DNA of 64,000 nucleotides, taken from positions 1 through 64,000 of the forward strand of contig WQZP01000004.1 in assembly GCA_009780675.1 (NCBI GenBank), in the 5' to 3' direction. Positions 51,352-61,384 of the stretch are shown here, piece after piece (within the stretch, counting starts at the first letter, position 1; each line of letters begins with the position of its first letter). The notes below the pieces were generated by a model. It worked only from the letters and a program-made list of their open reading frames with translations. It was not told the DNA's origin and did no database searches. The stretch comes from Spirochaetaceae bacterium. GTDB lineage: Bacteria > Spirochaetota > Spirochaetia > CADAEX01. The translations under genes were made by a program, and so were the position numbers.

Positions 51352-54300
51352 AGCCTTCCCGCCTTCTGCATCCTTCTCTTGTTAAACACATAGTACATTA
51401 CAGGGATAAAAACTAACGTAATTACAGCGCTTGTTGTTAGTCCGCCAATAACTGTTTGCCCTATGGGCTGTACAAGTTCGGAACCTTCGCCCGGGAAAAA
51501 GGCCATAGGAGTCAGACCCAATACTGTGGAAAGCGTAGTCATAAGGATTGGCCTTAATCTGTTTACTCCCGCTTCAATACAAGCTGCTTTAAGCGAAAAC
51601 CCCCTATTTACAAGAAGGTTGGTATAATCAACCAAAACAATTCCATTACTGACGACTATGCCAACAAGCATTACAATGCCAATTAATGAAAACATGCTGA
51701 ATGGTTTAGCCAGAATAAGGTGAATAAGAACAACACCAATAATCATAAACAAAATACTAAGAAACATTATAAAAGGGTCTTTAAATGATTCAAACTGGCT
51801 TGCCATAACACCATAAACAAGCAGTAAAGCAATAATTACAATTGATATAAGGGCTCTTCTGGTTTTTATAAGTTCGCCATAGTCTCCGGCATATTCGATC
51901 CTTACTGCATCATTTGCAATCAGATTTGTTCGGATAGTTTCTTCTATTTTATTCTGCACCTCACTAAGTACGGCGCCCTGGTGAAGCCCTGCACGAACAT
52001 GTACAACTCTTGCCTGATCGCTACGCCTTATGGTTACAGGACCATATCCTATTTCCATGGAGGCAAAACTTGACACAGGGATATATTCGCCTCTGCTGTT
52101 GGTAACATATATTGCTTTAAGATCCGGAAGAGCGTTTCTGTCTTCTTCCCTTAGTATTACAACAATATCAAGCTCTTCTTCTCCTGACCTGTATATAGAT
52201 GCAGTTATACCATTTATAGCTGCCCTTATTTCGCGTCCAACTGCTGCTGCTGTAAGACCAAAATCATAAAGCCTTTCCCTGTTGTAAATAATACTTACCT
52301 CAGGCAAACTATTATCAATATCTGTTAATGGTTCGGTTAACTCGGGTATATTTGTTTCAAGAATTCTTTTGATTTCAACAGCTGTTTCCATCATAAGATC
52401 AAGGTCATTGGATTTTACCAGGATTTCAATGGGAGATGGGGCTCCCGGACCTCTCCCTTGTCCTGTTCTAAAATTAAATCTAACTCCAGGGAACTGATTA
52501 AAATGGGCGCGTAATTTATTTCTTATGCTTTCTGCTGATTCAATTCTATCCCTGTATTGATGAAGACCTATTACAAGTTCTCCCCTGTGCGATCCTCCGA
52601 CTCCACCACCGCCAAAACCTCCGGGAGTTATTCCGGAAGTTTTTATAATATTTTTAAACCCTCGCACCTCATCAATAACTATTCTTTCAAGCCTATCCAT
52701 AACAGCTTCTGTAGTTGCAAGAGTACTTCCTGTTGGAAGTTCAACAGATAATCTTACTTCATCTTCTGAAGGAGCAGGAGTAAACTCAATACCAACACGA
52801 GGTACCAACGCAACTGAAATAACAAAAATCAAAGCAGCAACACCAATAGTTGTTTTTCTTTTTTTCAACACAACATTAAGTATATCTCTATACAATTGTT
52901 CCATTCCGGTAAAAAAGCGCTCAAGCACTCTGTCGATTTTCACTAAAAATTGGATTTTTATTGGTCTCTGTTTCTTTGTATATATTTTAAGATATTTACT
53001 TGAAAGAACAGGAACAAGAACAATTGCAACAAAAAGCGCAGACAAAATGGCAACAACTACAGTAAATGCAAGATCCGTAAACATTATCCCCATTTGCCCC
53101 AGATCTGCCCTAAATAACAGGACTGGAAGAAAAACACATATTGTAGTAATTGCCGAAGCAGTTATCGCATTCCCCATTTCCTTGCTTCCCAAAATTGCCG
53201 AAGTTTTAAGCTGTGCCCCTTTTTCCCTGTATCTGAATATATTTTCAAATATTACTATAGAGGCGTCAGTAACCAGACCTACCCCAAGAGTTAACCCTGC
53301 AAGGGTAAGAACATTTATTGTTAACCCCCCAAAATATATACAGGTCATGGTTATAAGCAATGAAACAGGAATTGAAAGTCCAATAATCATTGTACTCTTA
53401 ACTGATCTTAAAAAAACAAAAAGAATAAAAATTGCAAAAATACCGCCGATTATTGCAGAAGAGCTTACCTGCCTGATTGAATCTTTAATTAGTGTGGTTT
53501 CATTTCTAAGAACTTTTACATTTACACCCAAAGGGAGTTCTCTATTTATCCTGTCAAGCTCTGAAATAACAGCATCTGCAGTTGCAACAGAATTTGCCCC
53601 ACTTTGTCTTCGCACATTAACATAAATACCCGGAAGACTATTGATAAATACTGTTGTAGTCATATCTTTATAGCCTTCGAATATATCCGCAACATCGCGA
53701 AGCCTTATTGGAACAAGAGTCCCCCCCGGATATGCAGATCTTCTGGCAACCACAACATTTGTAATTTCTTCAATGCTTCGAAATTCACCCCTGCTTCTTA
53801 CAAGATAATCAAAAGAGTCTGATTCTATACTGCCGCCGCTTATGTCAATATTTTGGGCAGCAAGTGCAGCCGCAATTTCCATCATTGTAAGATTGTAAGC
53901 CTGGAGTCTGTTTTTTGATACTTCGACCCTTACAATTTTTTCCAAACCACCTCTAATGAGTGCCTGTGCAACACCCGGAATCTGTTCAATTCTGGGCAGT
54001 ATCATATCTTCCGCGATTTTTCTAAGCTCTGCAAACTCCCTTGCACCTTCCACTGTAAGATAAATTATCGGGGTTGCAGATGGATCAAACTTAAATACCA
54101 TGGGGGGGTCTACCCCATCCGGAAGCCTGCGCTTTAAAATCTCAAGCCTGTCTCTTACATCATTGGCAGCTTCTGCCATATCTTTGCTCCAGTCAAACTC
54201 AAGCGTAATTACGCTTCTCCCTTCCGAAGAATTTGATGTTATTTTTTTTAGATCAGAAACAATGGAAAGAATACTTTCCGCAATTCTTGTGATATTTTTT

Positions 54301-54479
54301 TCTACATCTTCCGGCCCTGCGCCTTCATATGTTATTAAAACCACCAATCTCGGCGGACTAAATCTGGGATAAAGATCTATGGCAATTCTTGGAAAAACAA
54401 AAGCCGCTATTGTCAAAAGAAGTGAAAATATAATTACAACAGTAACAGGACGGTTGATTGCTAATCTGGATAATATCAT
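51348..54479 (-). CDS. RND efflux transporter (HAE1/AcrB-type permease)
   Basis: A 1043-residue inner-membrane RND pump with the family layout: TM1 at the N terminus, a large periplasmic porter loop, a block of helices with G-x-x-x-D-x-x (G-V-G-L-V-T-D-A-S-I-V-I-F-E-N), a second loop and a final block ending P-V-M-Y-Y. The proton-relay Asp in the V-T-D-A motif is present. It exports drugs, lipids or metals from periplasm to outside through the adaptor and TolC proteins encoded upstream. The HAE1 type suggests hydrophobic organic substrates; the actual substrate is unknown. Confidence 0.96.
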   Translation of the reverse strand: MILSRLAINRPVTVVIIFSLLLTIAAFVFPRIAIDLYPRFSPPRLVVLITYEGAGPEDVEKNITRIAESILSIVSDLKKITSNSSEGRSVITLEFDWSKDMAEAANDVRDRLEILKRRLPDGVDPPMVFKFDPSATPIIYLTVEGAREFAELRKIAEDMILPRIEQIPGVAQALIRGGLEKIVRVEVSKNRLQAYNLTMMEIAAALAAQNIDISGGSIESDSFDYLVRSRGEFRSIEEITNVVVARRSAYPGGTLVPIRLRDVADIFEGYKDMTTTVFINSLPGIYVNVRRQSGANSVATADAVISELDRINRELPLGVNVKVLRNETTLIKDSIRQVSSSAIIGGIFAIFILFVFLRSVKSTMIIGLSIPVSLLITMTCIYFGGLTINVLTLAGLTLGVGLVTDASIVIFENIFRYREKGAQLKTSAILGSKEMGNAITASAITTICVFLPVLLFRADLGQMGIMFTDLAFTVVVAILSALFVAIVLVPVLSSKYLKIYTKKQRPIKIQFLVKIDRVLERFFTGMEQLYRDILNVVLKKRKTTIGVAALIFVISVALVPRVGIEFTPAPSEDEVRLSVELPTGSTLATTEAVMDRLERIVIDEVRGFKNIIKTSGITPGGFGGGGVGGSHRGELVIGLHQYRDRIESAESIRNKLRAHFNQFPGVRFNFRTGQGRGPGAPSPIEILVKSNDLDLMMETAVEIKRILETNIPELTEPLTDIDNSLPEVSIIYNRERLYDFGLTAAAVGREIRAAINGITASIYRSGEEELDIVVILREEDRNALPDLKAIYVTNSRGEYIPVSSFASMEIGYGPVTIRRSDQARVVHVRAGLHQGAVLSEVQNKIEETIRTNLIANDAVRIEYAGDYGELIKTRRALISIVIIALLLVYGVMASQFESFKDPFIMFLSILFMIIGVVLIHLILAKPFSMFSLIGIVMLVGIVVSNGIVLVDYTNLLVNRGFSLKAACIEAGVNRLRPILMTTLSTVLGLTPMAFFPGEGSELVQPIGQTVIGGLTTSAVITLVFIPVMYYVFNKRRMQKAGRL

Positions 54480-54481
54480 AA

Positions 54482-55420
54482 TTAATCGCTACCTCTGTCC
54501 GTGCGCTCTCTGTTCAAAACATTGACATCAACGCCATCATCAAGAAGGTTTTGCCCTCTTACTACAATTTCTGTATCTACGGGAAGACCAGAAATTATTT
54601 CAGTAATCCCGTCGACACTCAATCCTATATAAACTTGTGTCAGAACCGCTTTATCATCTTGGACAACAAATACAAAAGTTCTCCCTTCTCTTCTTACAAC
54701 AGCAGCAGAAGGGATAAGCACTACATCCCTTCTGGTTTCTGTAAACAACTTTATGGAAGCAAACATTCCTGCCATAAGTTCAGGATAATTTCTGTCAAAC
54801 TCAAGTCTTACACTTGTTGTTCTTGTAAGAGTGCTCACAATAGGGCTTATTTCAACAATACGAGTATTAAAAACTCTTCCGGGCCACGCAACAAAAGAAA
54901 CTTCGGCCCTTGTACCTACCCTGACTTTTCCCACATGCTGCTCCGGAACTTCTGTCCTGATCTGCAAAAGAGAAAGATCTCCTACTGTAGCTACAACGCT
55001 GGCTAAAGATATAGTTGCGCCCACTTCATGCGGAAGAGCAGTAATTGTCCCTGTTATTGTTGACCGCACAGGGTTTAATGAAAATGAAAGGCCAGGTCTT
55101 GAAGGATCTATTTCCGCAAGAACTTGTCCTGTACTTACACTATCTCCAAGCGTTACTGCAAGCCTGCTTAGCCTTCCCGCAACATCGGGAAAAATATCTA
55201 CTTGCCTTACAGGCTCAATATTTCCGTTTATTCTTACAAAGTCTGCAAGATCACCTCTTGTGCTTCTTGCCGACTCTACTGCAAATACTGTGGGAACCCA
55301 CCTGCCTCTTCCCCGCCCTTGCCCGGATCCTGCATCTTGCCTCATATAAATAGATAACGCAACCAATGCAGATATGATTATTATACCTATAACCAGTAAA
55401 ACCGTAGCTCTTTTCCTCAT
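54482..55420 (-). CDS. RND periplasmic adaptor (membrane fusion protein)
   Basis: A 312-residue adaptor with an N-terminal membrane anchor (about 6-26). A barrel-sandwich segment is split around V-D-I-F-P-D-V-A-G-R-L and G-D-S-V-S-T-G-Q-V-L-A-E-I-D, followed by a beta-barrel domain. The alpha-helical hairpin is nearly absent, making it one of the short adaptors. It bridges the RND pump and TolC. Its ATG directly follows the TolC stop (TGAATG) with GGAGGG just upstream, so translation is coupled. Confidence 0.94.
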   Translation of the reverse strand: MRKRATVLLVIGIIIISALVALSIYMRQDAGSGQGRGRGRWVPTVFAVESARSTRGDLADFVRINGNIEPVRQVDIFPDVAGRLSRLAVTLGDSVSTGQVLAEIDPSRPGLSFSLNPVRSTITGTITALPHEVGATISLASVVATVGDLSLLQIRTEVPEQHVGKVRVGTRAEVSFVAWPGRVFNTRIVEISPIVSTLTRTTSVRLEFDRNYPELMAGMFASIKLFTETRRDVVLIPSAAVVRREGRTFVFVVQDDKAVLTQVYIGLSVDGITEIISGLPVDTEIVVRGQNLLDDGVDVNVLNRERTDRGSD

Positions 55421-56743
55421 TCAAATTCCCTCCAGCGATCTGTTGATTGCATATTCAAAATCAAGAAGCGCAGCCTGATAATTAAATTTTTCCTGCAAAA
55501 TCCTAACCCTTGCTTCCAAAAGCTGGTTCATTGCTCTTTCAAGAGACAATAGCTCTACAGTGCCTGCGTTATAACCCTGGGAAGCAAGTTCGTATGTGCG
55601 CAACGCAAGCCTTTCATTCAGCTCCAGCGATCTGATTTTATTTATTGATTTTTCCATATTCATCGCAATTGTTCTTATTTCTATTTCCGCCCGTCTTATT
55701 GCGCTAGACAGCTCTATTTCATATTCCTTTATTCTTTCCCTTTTATTTCTAATCTCTGTACTTCTGGGCATAAAAGGCAAAAAACTCATCACATCAAGAG
55801 ATAACGTAATAAAAAACCTCCCGGTATCACGCCAGCTATCCGTCGCCATGATATTATCTCCAAATGGATTCTCTACAAACATCATATTTTTAGAATATCC
55901 CAAAATAAGAGAAGGGATTCTGCTGTTTCTGGATGCAGATAGATCTGTATTGGAAATTTTTATCAACTGCTCAAGCCTTCTAACATCAAATCTGCTTGAA
56001 AGATATGCAAGTACAAGATCATCTATATCCAATTCATAAACTTCGGGATCAAGCACGCCTTCTAACGCTATATTATCTTCTATGCCAAGCCCCAGTATCT
56101 CTTTAAATAAAAGCATGGAGTTTTGGTATGTGTTCACCATTTCAACAAAATCCGGCCTAAGACTTTCAAGCGTTACTTGCGCCTGAAGCCTGTCAAGTTC
56201 AGACACAAGTCCGTATCTGAAATTAATATCTGCCTGCATGAAACTCCTTTCAGCAAGCTCTATTGTGCTTTCCATAACCTTGATGCTTTCTTCCATAACC
56301 AGTAAAGAGAAAAACAATTTTCTTACATCTCTCTTTAATCTGCTTTTAAAATCCGCATAATTTATGCGCCCAAGTTCATAATCCTGTGCAAGCAGCTCTA
56401 TTCCATTAAATATGGAAGCTGACAAAACAAGCTGCGTATTAAGCTGCCAGGATACATCCCATCGGCCAGGAGTTGGTATGAGTATTTCATTTGGTCTTGC
56501 AAAAGTTGAAGAAAGCGTAGCTGTAGGCATAAGAGCATTAAACCTTGTATCATAGCTTCTTCTTCTTGCAGAAAGTGAATGTTGTTGCGCTCTAAGCAAC
56601 AAATTTTCAGAAATAGCCATTTTGACTGCTGTTTCAATATTAATAACTTTTACTCTATCCAGTTGCTCATTATTGATCCTTTCCTGGGAAAATACAAAAG
56701 AACAGTACAAAAATAAAAGAATAAACAACAGAAAAAACTTCAT
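55421..56743 (-). CDS. TolC-family outer-membrane efflux protein
   Basis: A 440-residue protein with a signal peptide (F-L-L-F-I-L-L-F-L-Y-C-S-F-V-F-S). It shows the two-fold repeat of long amphipathic helices typical of TolC (A-V-K-M-A-I-S-E-N-L-L-L-R-A; L-A-S-Q-G-Y-N-A-G-T-V-E-L-L-S-L). It forms the outer-membrane exit duct of the pump. First gene of the six-gene operon tolC-adaptor-RND-PII-like-regulator-kinase. GAGGG lies 8 bases before the ATG. Confidence 0.94.
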   Translation of the reverse strand: MKFFLLFILLFLYCSFVFSQERINNEQLDRVKVINIETAVKMAISENLLLRAQQHSLSARRRSYDTRFNALMPTATLSSTFARPNEILIPTPGRWDVSWQLNTQLVLSASIFNGIELLAQDYELGRINYADFKSRLKRDVRKLFFSLLVMEESIKVMESTIELAERSFMQADINFRYGLVSELDRLQAQVTLESLRPDFVEMVNTYQNSMLLFKEILGLGIEDNIALEGVLDPEVYELDIDDLVLAYLSSRFDVRRLEQLIKISNTDLSASRNSRIPSLILGYSKNMMFVENPFGDNIMATDSWRDTGRFFITLSLDVMSFLPFMPRSTEIRNKRERIKEYEIELSSAIRRAEIEIRTIAMNMEKSINKIRSLELNERLALRTYELASQGYNAGTVELLSLERAMNQLLEARVRILQEKFNYQAALLDFEYAINRSLEGI

Positions 56744-56977
56744 AAAAGTCGACCCTCTTCCATAATATTCCTGATTTTATCAATATTATTTGATTTTGAT
56801 ACAAGCAATAAATTATAAAATATGACATTTTCTATGATAAATCTATAAATTTATCCTAACATTTGCTAACATTTTGTTTAAATATGTAACAAAATAATTA
56901 TTAGACAATTTTTAATTATGTTTGTATCTTTTACATTAGATATTCAAATCTAAAAAAAATAAATTAGGATATAAATT

Positions 56978-58486
56978 ATGATCATTGCAAAAATCAAGGA
57001 GCTCTTTAAGATGATAAAATCCAAAAAATATTCTGGTGTTATACTATTATTCATAGCTGTTTCTTTAATAATTTTCTCTCAAAGGATTTTTTCTTCCCCC
57101 CCAAAAGAAACACAGCTATCCCATACCGAAAACAATTTTAGAAGAGTTCCGGATACCAGAGAACAGGTATTTTTTTCATTCAGCACTGTTGCAAGACAGG
57201 TGCTCCCAACAGTTGTTCAAATCAATACAGTAGAAGTAGTAGAACAGACAGCTCCTGGTTTTAGAAGTCCATTTGATTTTTTCTTTGGAAACCCGGCTCC
57301 CAGAGGCAATGAGCAAAGAAGAGAATTCAGAAGACCAGGGCTTGGCTCAGGAGTTATTGTAAGACAGGACGGAAGAAGGGTATATGTTATTACCAATAAT
57401 CATGTTGCAGAAAGAGCGCAGGAAATCAGGGTTAAACTCAATGATGGAAGAGAGTTTGATGCAAAAATAATTGGAAATGACTCAAGAACAGATCTTGCTC
57501 TAATAATGTTTGAAACAAGAGATAGTGTTCCTGTTGCAGTATTGGGCGATTCCGATGACCTTGAAGTAGGAGATATTGTTCTTGCAATAGGGAGCCCTTT
57601 TGGATTTGAGTCAACAGTTACAATGGGCATTATAAGCGCTCTTGGAAGGCATGGCCCAAGAGGCATTGCGGGATTCACAGATTTTATACAGACAGATGCA
57701 TCAATAAATCCGGGAAACTCCGGCGGAGCTCTTGTAAATATGCGGGGCGAAATCGTAGGTATTAATACATGGATAGCCACACAATCTGGTGGAAGCGCTG
57801 GCGTTGGGTTTGCGATCCCAATAAATAATTCCAAAAGAGCAATAAATGAATTTATTGCTACCGGAAGGATAACGTATGGCTGGCTTGGCGTAAGCGTAGG
57901 AGATATTACCGGCACAACAGCAGAAGATGTAAGAAAATCTCTTGGCATTGAAGAAAACAGAAGAGGCGCCATGATATTTAATCTTTTCAGGAATTCTCCG
58001 GCATTTAAGTCAGGGCTGCTTCCGGGCGATTATATAATTCAAATTGATAATGAAAGTATTGAAAGTGCGGATCACCTGACAAGAATAGTAGGAAGACTCG
58101 CGCCGGGCGCCAATCCTGTTTTCAGAGTAATAAGAAACAGAGAAGAAATAACGTTAAATGTCGGGATTGAAGCAAGAGCAGATGAACGGGAAATCCAAAG
58201 AAACAGGGATTTATGGCCAGGGATAATTGTCACAAACATTACTGCTGATATGAGGAGTGAATTAAATACAGACTCTTCTGTTAACGGGGTTGTTATCACT
58301 TCTGTTGTTCCGGAATCCCCTGCTGCTATTGCAGGTATAAGAGCAGGCGACATTATCCAGGAAATCAATGATGCCCAAATTTCAGATATAGGGATGTTCT
58401 ATACCAATCTTAACAGCCCTGGGGCAAGAAAGATTTTTCAGATCCATAGACAGGGTAGTTCTGTCATGATTGGTCTTGTAAAATAG
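56978..58486 (+). CDS. HtrA/Deg-family periplasmic serine protease
   Basis: A 502-residue protease with an N-terminal signal anchor (about 19-36). The trypsin-like domain (about 65-285) has the full triad: His in I-T-N-N-H-V-A-E, Asp in D-S-R-T-D-L-A-L and Ser in N-P-G-N-S-G-G-A. Two PDZ domains follow (about 290-390 and 405-500). It degrades or refolds damaged envelope proteins. AGGAT precedes the ATG, and a weak promoter (TAGACA, 17 bp, TATCTT, near 56903-56935) is possible. It is divergent from the efflux operon. Confidence 0.95.
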   Translation: MIIAKIKELFKMIKSKKYSGVILLFIAVSLIIFSQRIFSSPPKETQLSHTENNFRRVPDTREQVFFSFSTVARQVLPTVVQINTVEVVEQTAPGFRSPFDFFFGNPAPRGNEQRREFRRPGLGSGVIVRQDGRRVYVITNNHVAERAQEIRVKLNDGREFDAKIIGNDSRTDLALIMFETRDSVPVAVLGDSDDLEVGDIVLAIGSPFGFESTVTMGIISALGRHGPRGIAGFTDFIQTDASINPGNSGGALVNMRGEIVGINTWIATQSGGSAGVGFAIPINNSKRAINEFIATGRITYGWLGVSVGDITGTTAEDVRKSLGIEENRRGAMIFNLFRNSPAFKSGLLPGDYIIQIDNESIESADHLTRIVGRLAPGANPVFRVIRNREEITLNVGIEARADEREIQRNRDLWPGIIVTNITADMRSELNTDSSVNGVVITSVVPESPAAIAGIRAGDIIQEINDAQISDIGMFYTNLNSPGARKIFQIHRQGSSVMIGLVK

Positions 58487-58496
58487 TAAAAAACCA

Positions 58497-59942
58497 TTAT
58501 GCTGCGGAACGCCTTACACGAAGCTCATCAATACATAGTTTGATCATAGGCTCAAGTTCCAGCACCTCAAACCCTATGTTCATTATCTCCCGGCTGGAAA
58601 GGCTATTGCCCCAATCAGGAGATATAACATTATAATTATCTGTAATAAAAGTTGTTATTATATGTGAAGCGCCCTTAAGTAAGTAAGGATCTTTTTTTGC
58701 CCCTTTTCTCCAGTGCTGTGTAAGATATTTTTCAAGATGTTTTGGGAGAAGCTCGCTGAATTCGTTATGCGCATCAAAAGCATCTCCGAGGCAAAATTTC
58801 TGAATTCTGTCACGCAGGGAATACACCTGCGCATCTGTCTTGTATCTTATATCTCTTAATCTTTTGACTTCTGCTTCTTCCTGTTCTTTATTTTTTTCCC
58901 TCTTTACCAAACCTACTTTTGCACTGACTTTTTTCTCCCGAACAACCTTCTCCTCTTTCGCAACTGCCTGTTTTCTTTTTTCAAGAGCAATGGAGCTTGC
59001 AGTTTCGACAAGATCATCAGGCCTTACCTTCTTCCATACTTGCTGCATAAAAAGATCTTCTTTAAGACTATATTGATAACTGCTTGAAAGAAGAGAATAT
59101 ATCTCAAGAAGAATAACTTCGTCAGCCATTTTTCTAATGCGGCAGTTTTTTATTATTTGAAAAATCCTAAAATGGTTTGTGTTATATTTTTTTGAATAGA
59201 GAAAAATCTTTTTTTCAAAATCATGATTAAATATCTGCCGCCAGTAAAGTCTGCAATAGGAAAGAACCTGAAACGATCTTGATTTTATATCATTATTTAT
59301 ACAGATCATCCTTATTTCTTCATCTGTAAAAACAATTTTATCAAGGTCAATAGTTACCTTTTTCTTTTCCTCTTTTGGATAACTATACTGCGCGTCTAAT
59401 TTTAAATTTTTTGACTTGTCTTCTATCTTTACTTTCACAAAAAGCGTGTTGTCAAAATATCTTCTTAATATGTCCACCGCAGTATTAAATTTTCCTGGCA
59501 TATAGTTAAGAAGCACAGAATATGTTCCAAGTTTTTCTACAAAAGAGATTCCTTCCCCTTTGGCATGGGGAATAACCCTTAATGAAACATCAATTTTCTT
59601 CAAAATTTCATAAGGATTATTATTAGGACCTTCAAATATGGAAGAAATATGGTCAATAAGCTTTTTTACAGATACAACTATTTTTTCAAAAATTTCTCTT
59701 ACAGCTCCGGTATAGATTTCCTGAAAACGGATATCGCCTTTTCTGTAATATCTTATAATGCGGATTCTTATAAGCTCATCGGGATAACGGGGTATTAAAC
59801 GTTTTTCATATACAAAACATGCTTGTTTATATTGCTTCCCTTCAATTAATGAAATGTACAGACTAATATCTTTATCAAATCCATTCTTGTCAAAGGAAGA
59901 ACATTCATTTAAAAGAATTGTTTTTATAACTTCTGAGTTCAT
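58497..59942 (-). CDS. Conserved-looking cytoplasmic protein of unknown function
   Basis: 481 residues from the ATG at 59942 (M-N-S-E-V-I-K). A TTG six codons upstream is a less likely start. It has no signal or membrane segment. The N-terminal 250 residues are alpha/beta, with a helical middle, a very charged coiled-coil-like stretch (K-R-K-Q-A-V-A-K-E-E-K and R-E-K-K-V-S-A-K, about 335-375) and a helical C terminus. I do not recognise a family. It is convergent with htrA, whose stop lies 10 bases away. Coding quality (steady amino-acid use, codon pattern like neighbours) supports a real gene. Confidence 0.7.
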   Translation of the reverse strand: MNSEVIKTILLNECSSFDKNGFDKDISLYISLIEGKQYKQACFVYEKRLIPRYPDELIRIRIIRYYRKGDIRFQEIYTGAVREIFEKIVVSVKKLIDHISSIFEGPNNNPYEILKKIDVSLRVIPHAKGEGISFVEKLGTYSVLLNYMPGKFNTAVDILRRYFDNTLFVKVKIEDKSKNLKLDAQYSYPKEEKKKVTIDLDKIVFTDEEIRMICINNDIKSRSFQVLSYCRLYWRQIFNHDFEKKIFLYSKKYNTNHFRIFQIIKNCRIRKMADEVILLEIYSLLSSSYQYSLKEDLFMQQVWKKVRPDDLVETASSIALEKRKQAVAKEEKVVREKKVSAKVGLVKREKNKEQEEAEVKRLRDIRYKTDAQVYSLRDRIQKFCLGDAFDAHNEFSELLPKHLEKYLTQHWRKGAKKDPYLLKGASHIITTFITDNYNVISPDWGNSLSSREIMNIGFEVLELEPMIKLCIDELRVRRSAA

Positions 59943-60039
59943 AATATCTGCTCGGCACAATAACGATTATCTTAAGCCTATTGTTATATTTTTCTATTAC
60001 CAAGTGCTTTTTTTGGCAGTTAGCAGCATTTATATACAA

Positions 60040-61224
60040 CTATTTTCCAAGTGCATCAAATGCTTTTTTAAAACCAGCAGCAGCTCCTTCAATAACTTTA
60101 TCAGCAACACAATAAGCTATTCTAAAATATCCTGGCGTGCCAAATCCCCTCCCTGGAACAACCAGAATTTTTTCATCCCGAAGAGCATCTACTGCTTTTA
60201 GATCATCTCCGCCAGGGGCTCTTACAAAAAGATAAAAAGCGCCCTCTGGTTTTTTAAATTCGTACCCTATATTTCCAAGTATTTCCGAAAGTCTGTCTCT
60301 TTTTTTCTTGTAGAAATCTATATCAACACTTTTCCCCTGGAATTCCGCAACAATTTTCTGCATTATCGCAGGAGCATTTACATAACCAAGAATTCTATTG
60401 CACATTATCAGCCCGCCCATAAGATTTTCAATATCTTCTGCAGCAGGATTGACCGCAAGCCACCCTATTCTCTCACCTGGAATCGAGAGGTCTTTTGAAT
60501 AAGAAGTTAAAATAATACTATGCTTATATGCCTTAATAACAGACGGAACTTTGACCCCATCATATACGATTTTTTTATAAGGTTCATCGCTTAAAAGATA
60601 GATAGCCCTGCCCCGTTCATTACTTTTTCTCTCAAGCATTGCAGCCAATTTATTTATTGTAGCCTCGTCATATACTTTTCCCGAAGGGTTATTTGGAGAA
60701 TTGATAATTACCCCTTGAGTTTTATCATTTATTGCTTTTTCAATATTTTCGGGAATAAGATTAAAATCTTCTCCGGAAGGAACAAGGACAAGTTCGCCAC
60801 CATGATTTGCAACATAGGCATTATATTCTGCGAAATAGGGGGTTATTGTAATGATATTGTCCCCAGGATTAAGAATGGTTTTTAATGCTACATTCATCGC
60901 CCCTGCAGCGCCGCATGTCATTACAATATTAGCTGCTGGTATTTCGATTTCTTCTGTTTTGCTTAACCATGAGGCAATTTTTTCCCTTACATCCTGATAT
61001 CCTGCATTAGGCATATACGCGTGCATGCCTGGTTTTACATTTTTTGTATATTCTTCAAGCGTTTTTGCAAACTCTGCCGGAGGATCGATATTTGGATTCC
61101 CAAGACTAAAGTCAAACACATTTTCTGCACCATATTTCGACTTTAAAACAGCTCCTGTTTCAAACATTTTTCTTATCCAGGAAGATTTTTCCATTGCGCC
61201 AATTACATTTTTTGAGACTGCCAT
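60040..61224 (-). CDS. PLP-dependent class I aminotransferase (aspartate aminotransferase-like)
   Basis: A 394-residue fold-type I aminotransferase. It has N-S-P-N-N-P-S-G-K, D-E-P-Y-K-K and the PLP-binding Lys in T-S-Y-S-K-D-L-S-I-P-G-E-R-I-G. The C-terminal Arg for the substrate carboxylate is in Y-F-R-I-A-Y. It moves an amino group from an amino acid to a 2-oxoacid. The exact amino acid (aspartate, alanine or aromatic) is not settled by motifs. A CGGAGG site lies 8 bases before the ATG. Confidence 0.93.
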   Translation of the reverse strand: MAVSKNVIGAMEKSSWIRKMFETGAVLKSKYGAENVFDFSLGNPNIDPPAEFAKTLEEYTKNVKPGMHAYMPNAGYQDVREKIASWLSKTEEIEIPAANIVMTCGAAGAMNVALKTILNPGDNIITITPYFAEYNAYVANHGGELVLVPSGEDFNLIPENIEKAINDKTQGVIINSPNNPSGKVYDEATINKLAAMLERKSNERGRAIYLLSDEPYKKIVYDGVKVPSVIKAYKHSIILTSYSKDLSIPGERIGWLAVNPAAEDIENLMGGLIMCNRILGYVNAPAIMQKIVAEFQGKSVDIDFYKKKRDRLSEILGNIGYEFKKPEGAFYLFVRAPGGDDLKAVDALRDEKILVVPGRGFGTPGYFRIAYCVADKVIEGAAAGFKKAFDALGK

Positions 61225-61384
61225 CCAAGCCCTCCGAGTTAAAACTTATTTAACAATATTGTTACTTAATTATAGATAAAAATAAAGAATTTTCAAAATT
61301 ATAACCCCTGTACTGACTTTTTTCAATTACTTCCCAAGAAAATGTAATTGATATTTAGAGCAGAAATAATTAGGGTATTAGAGT

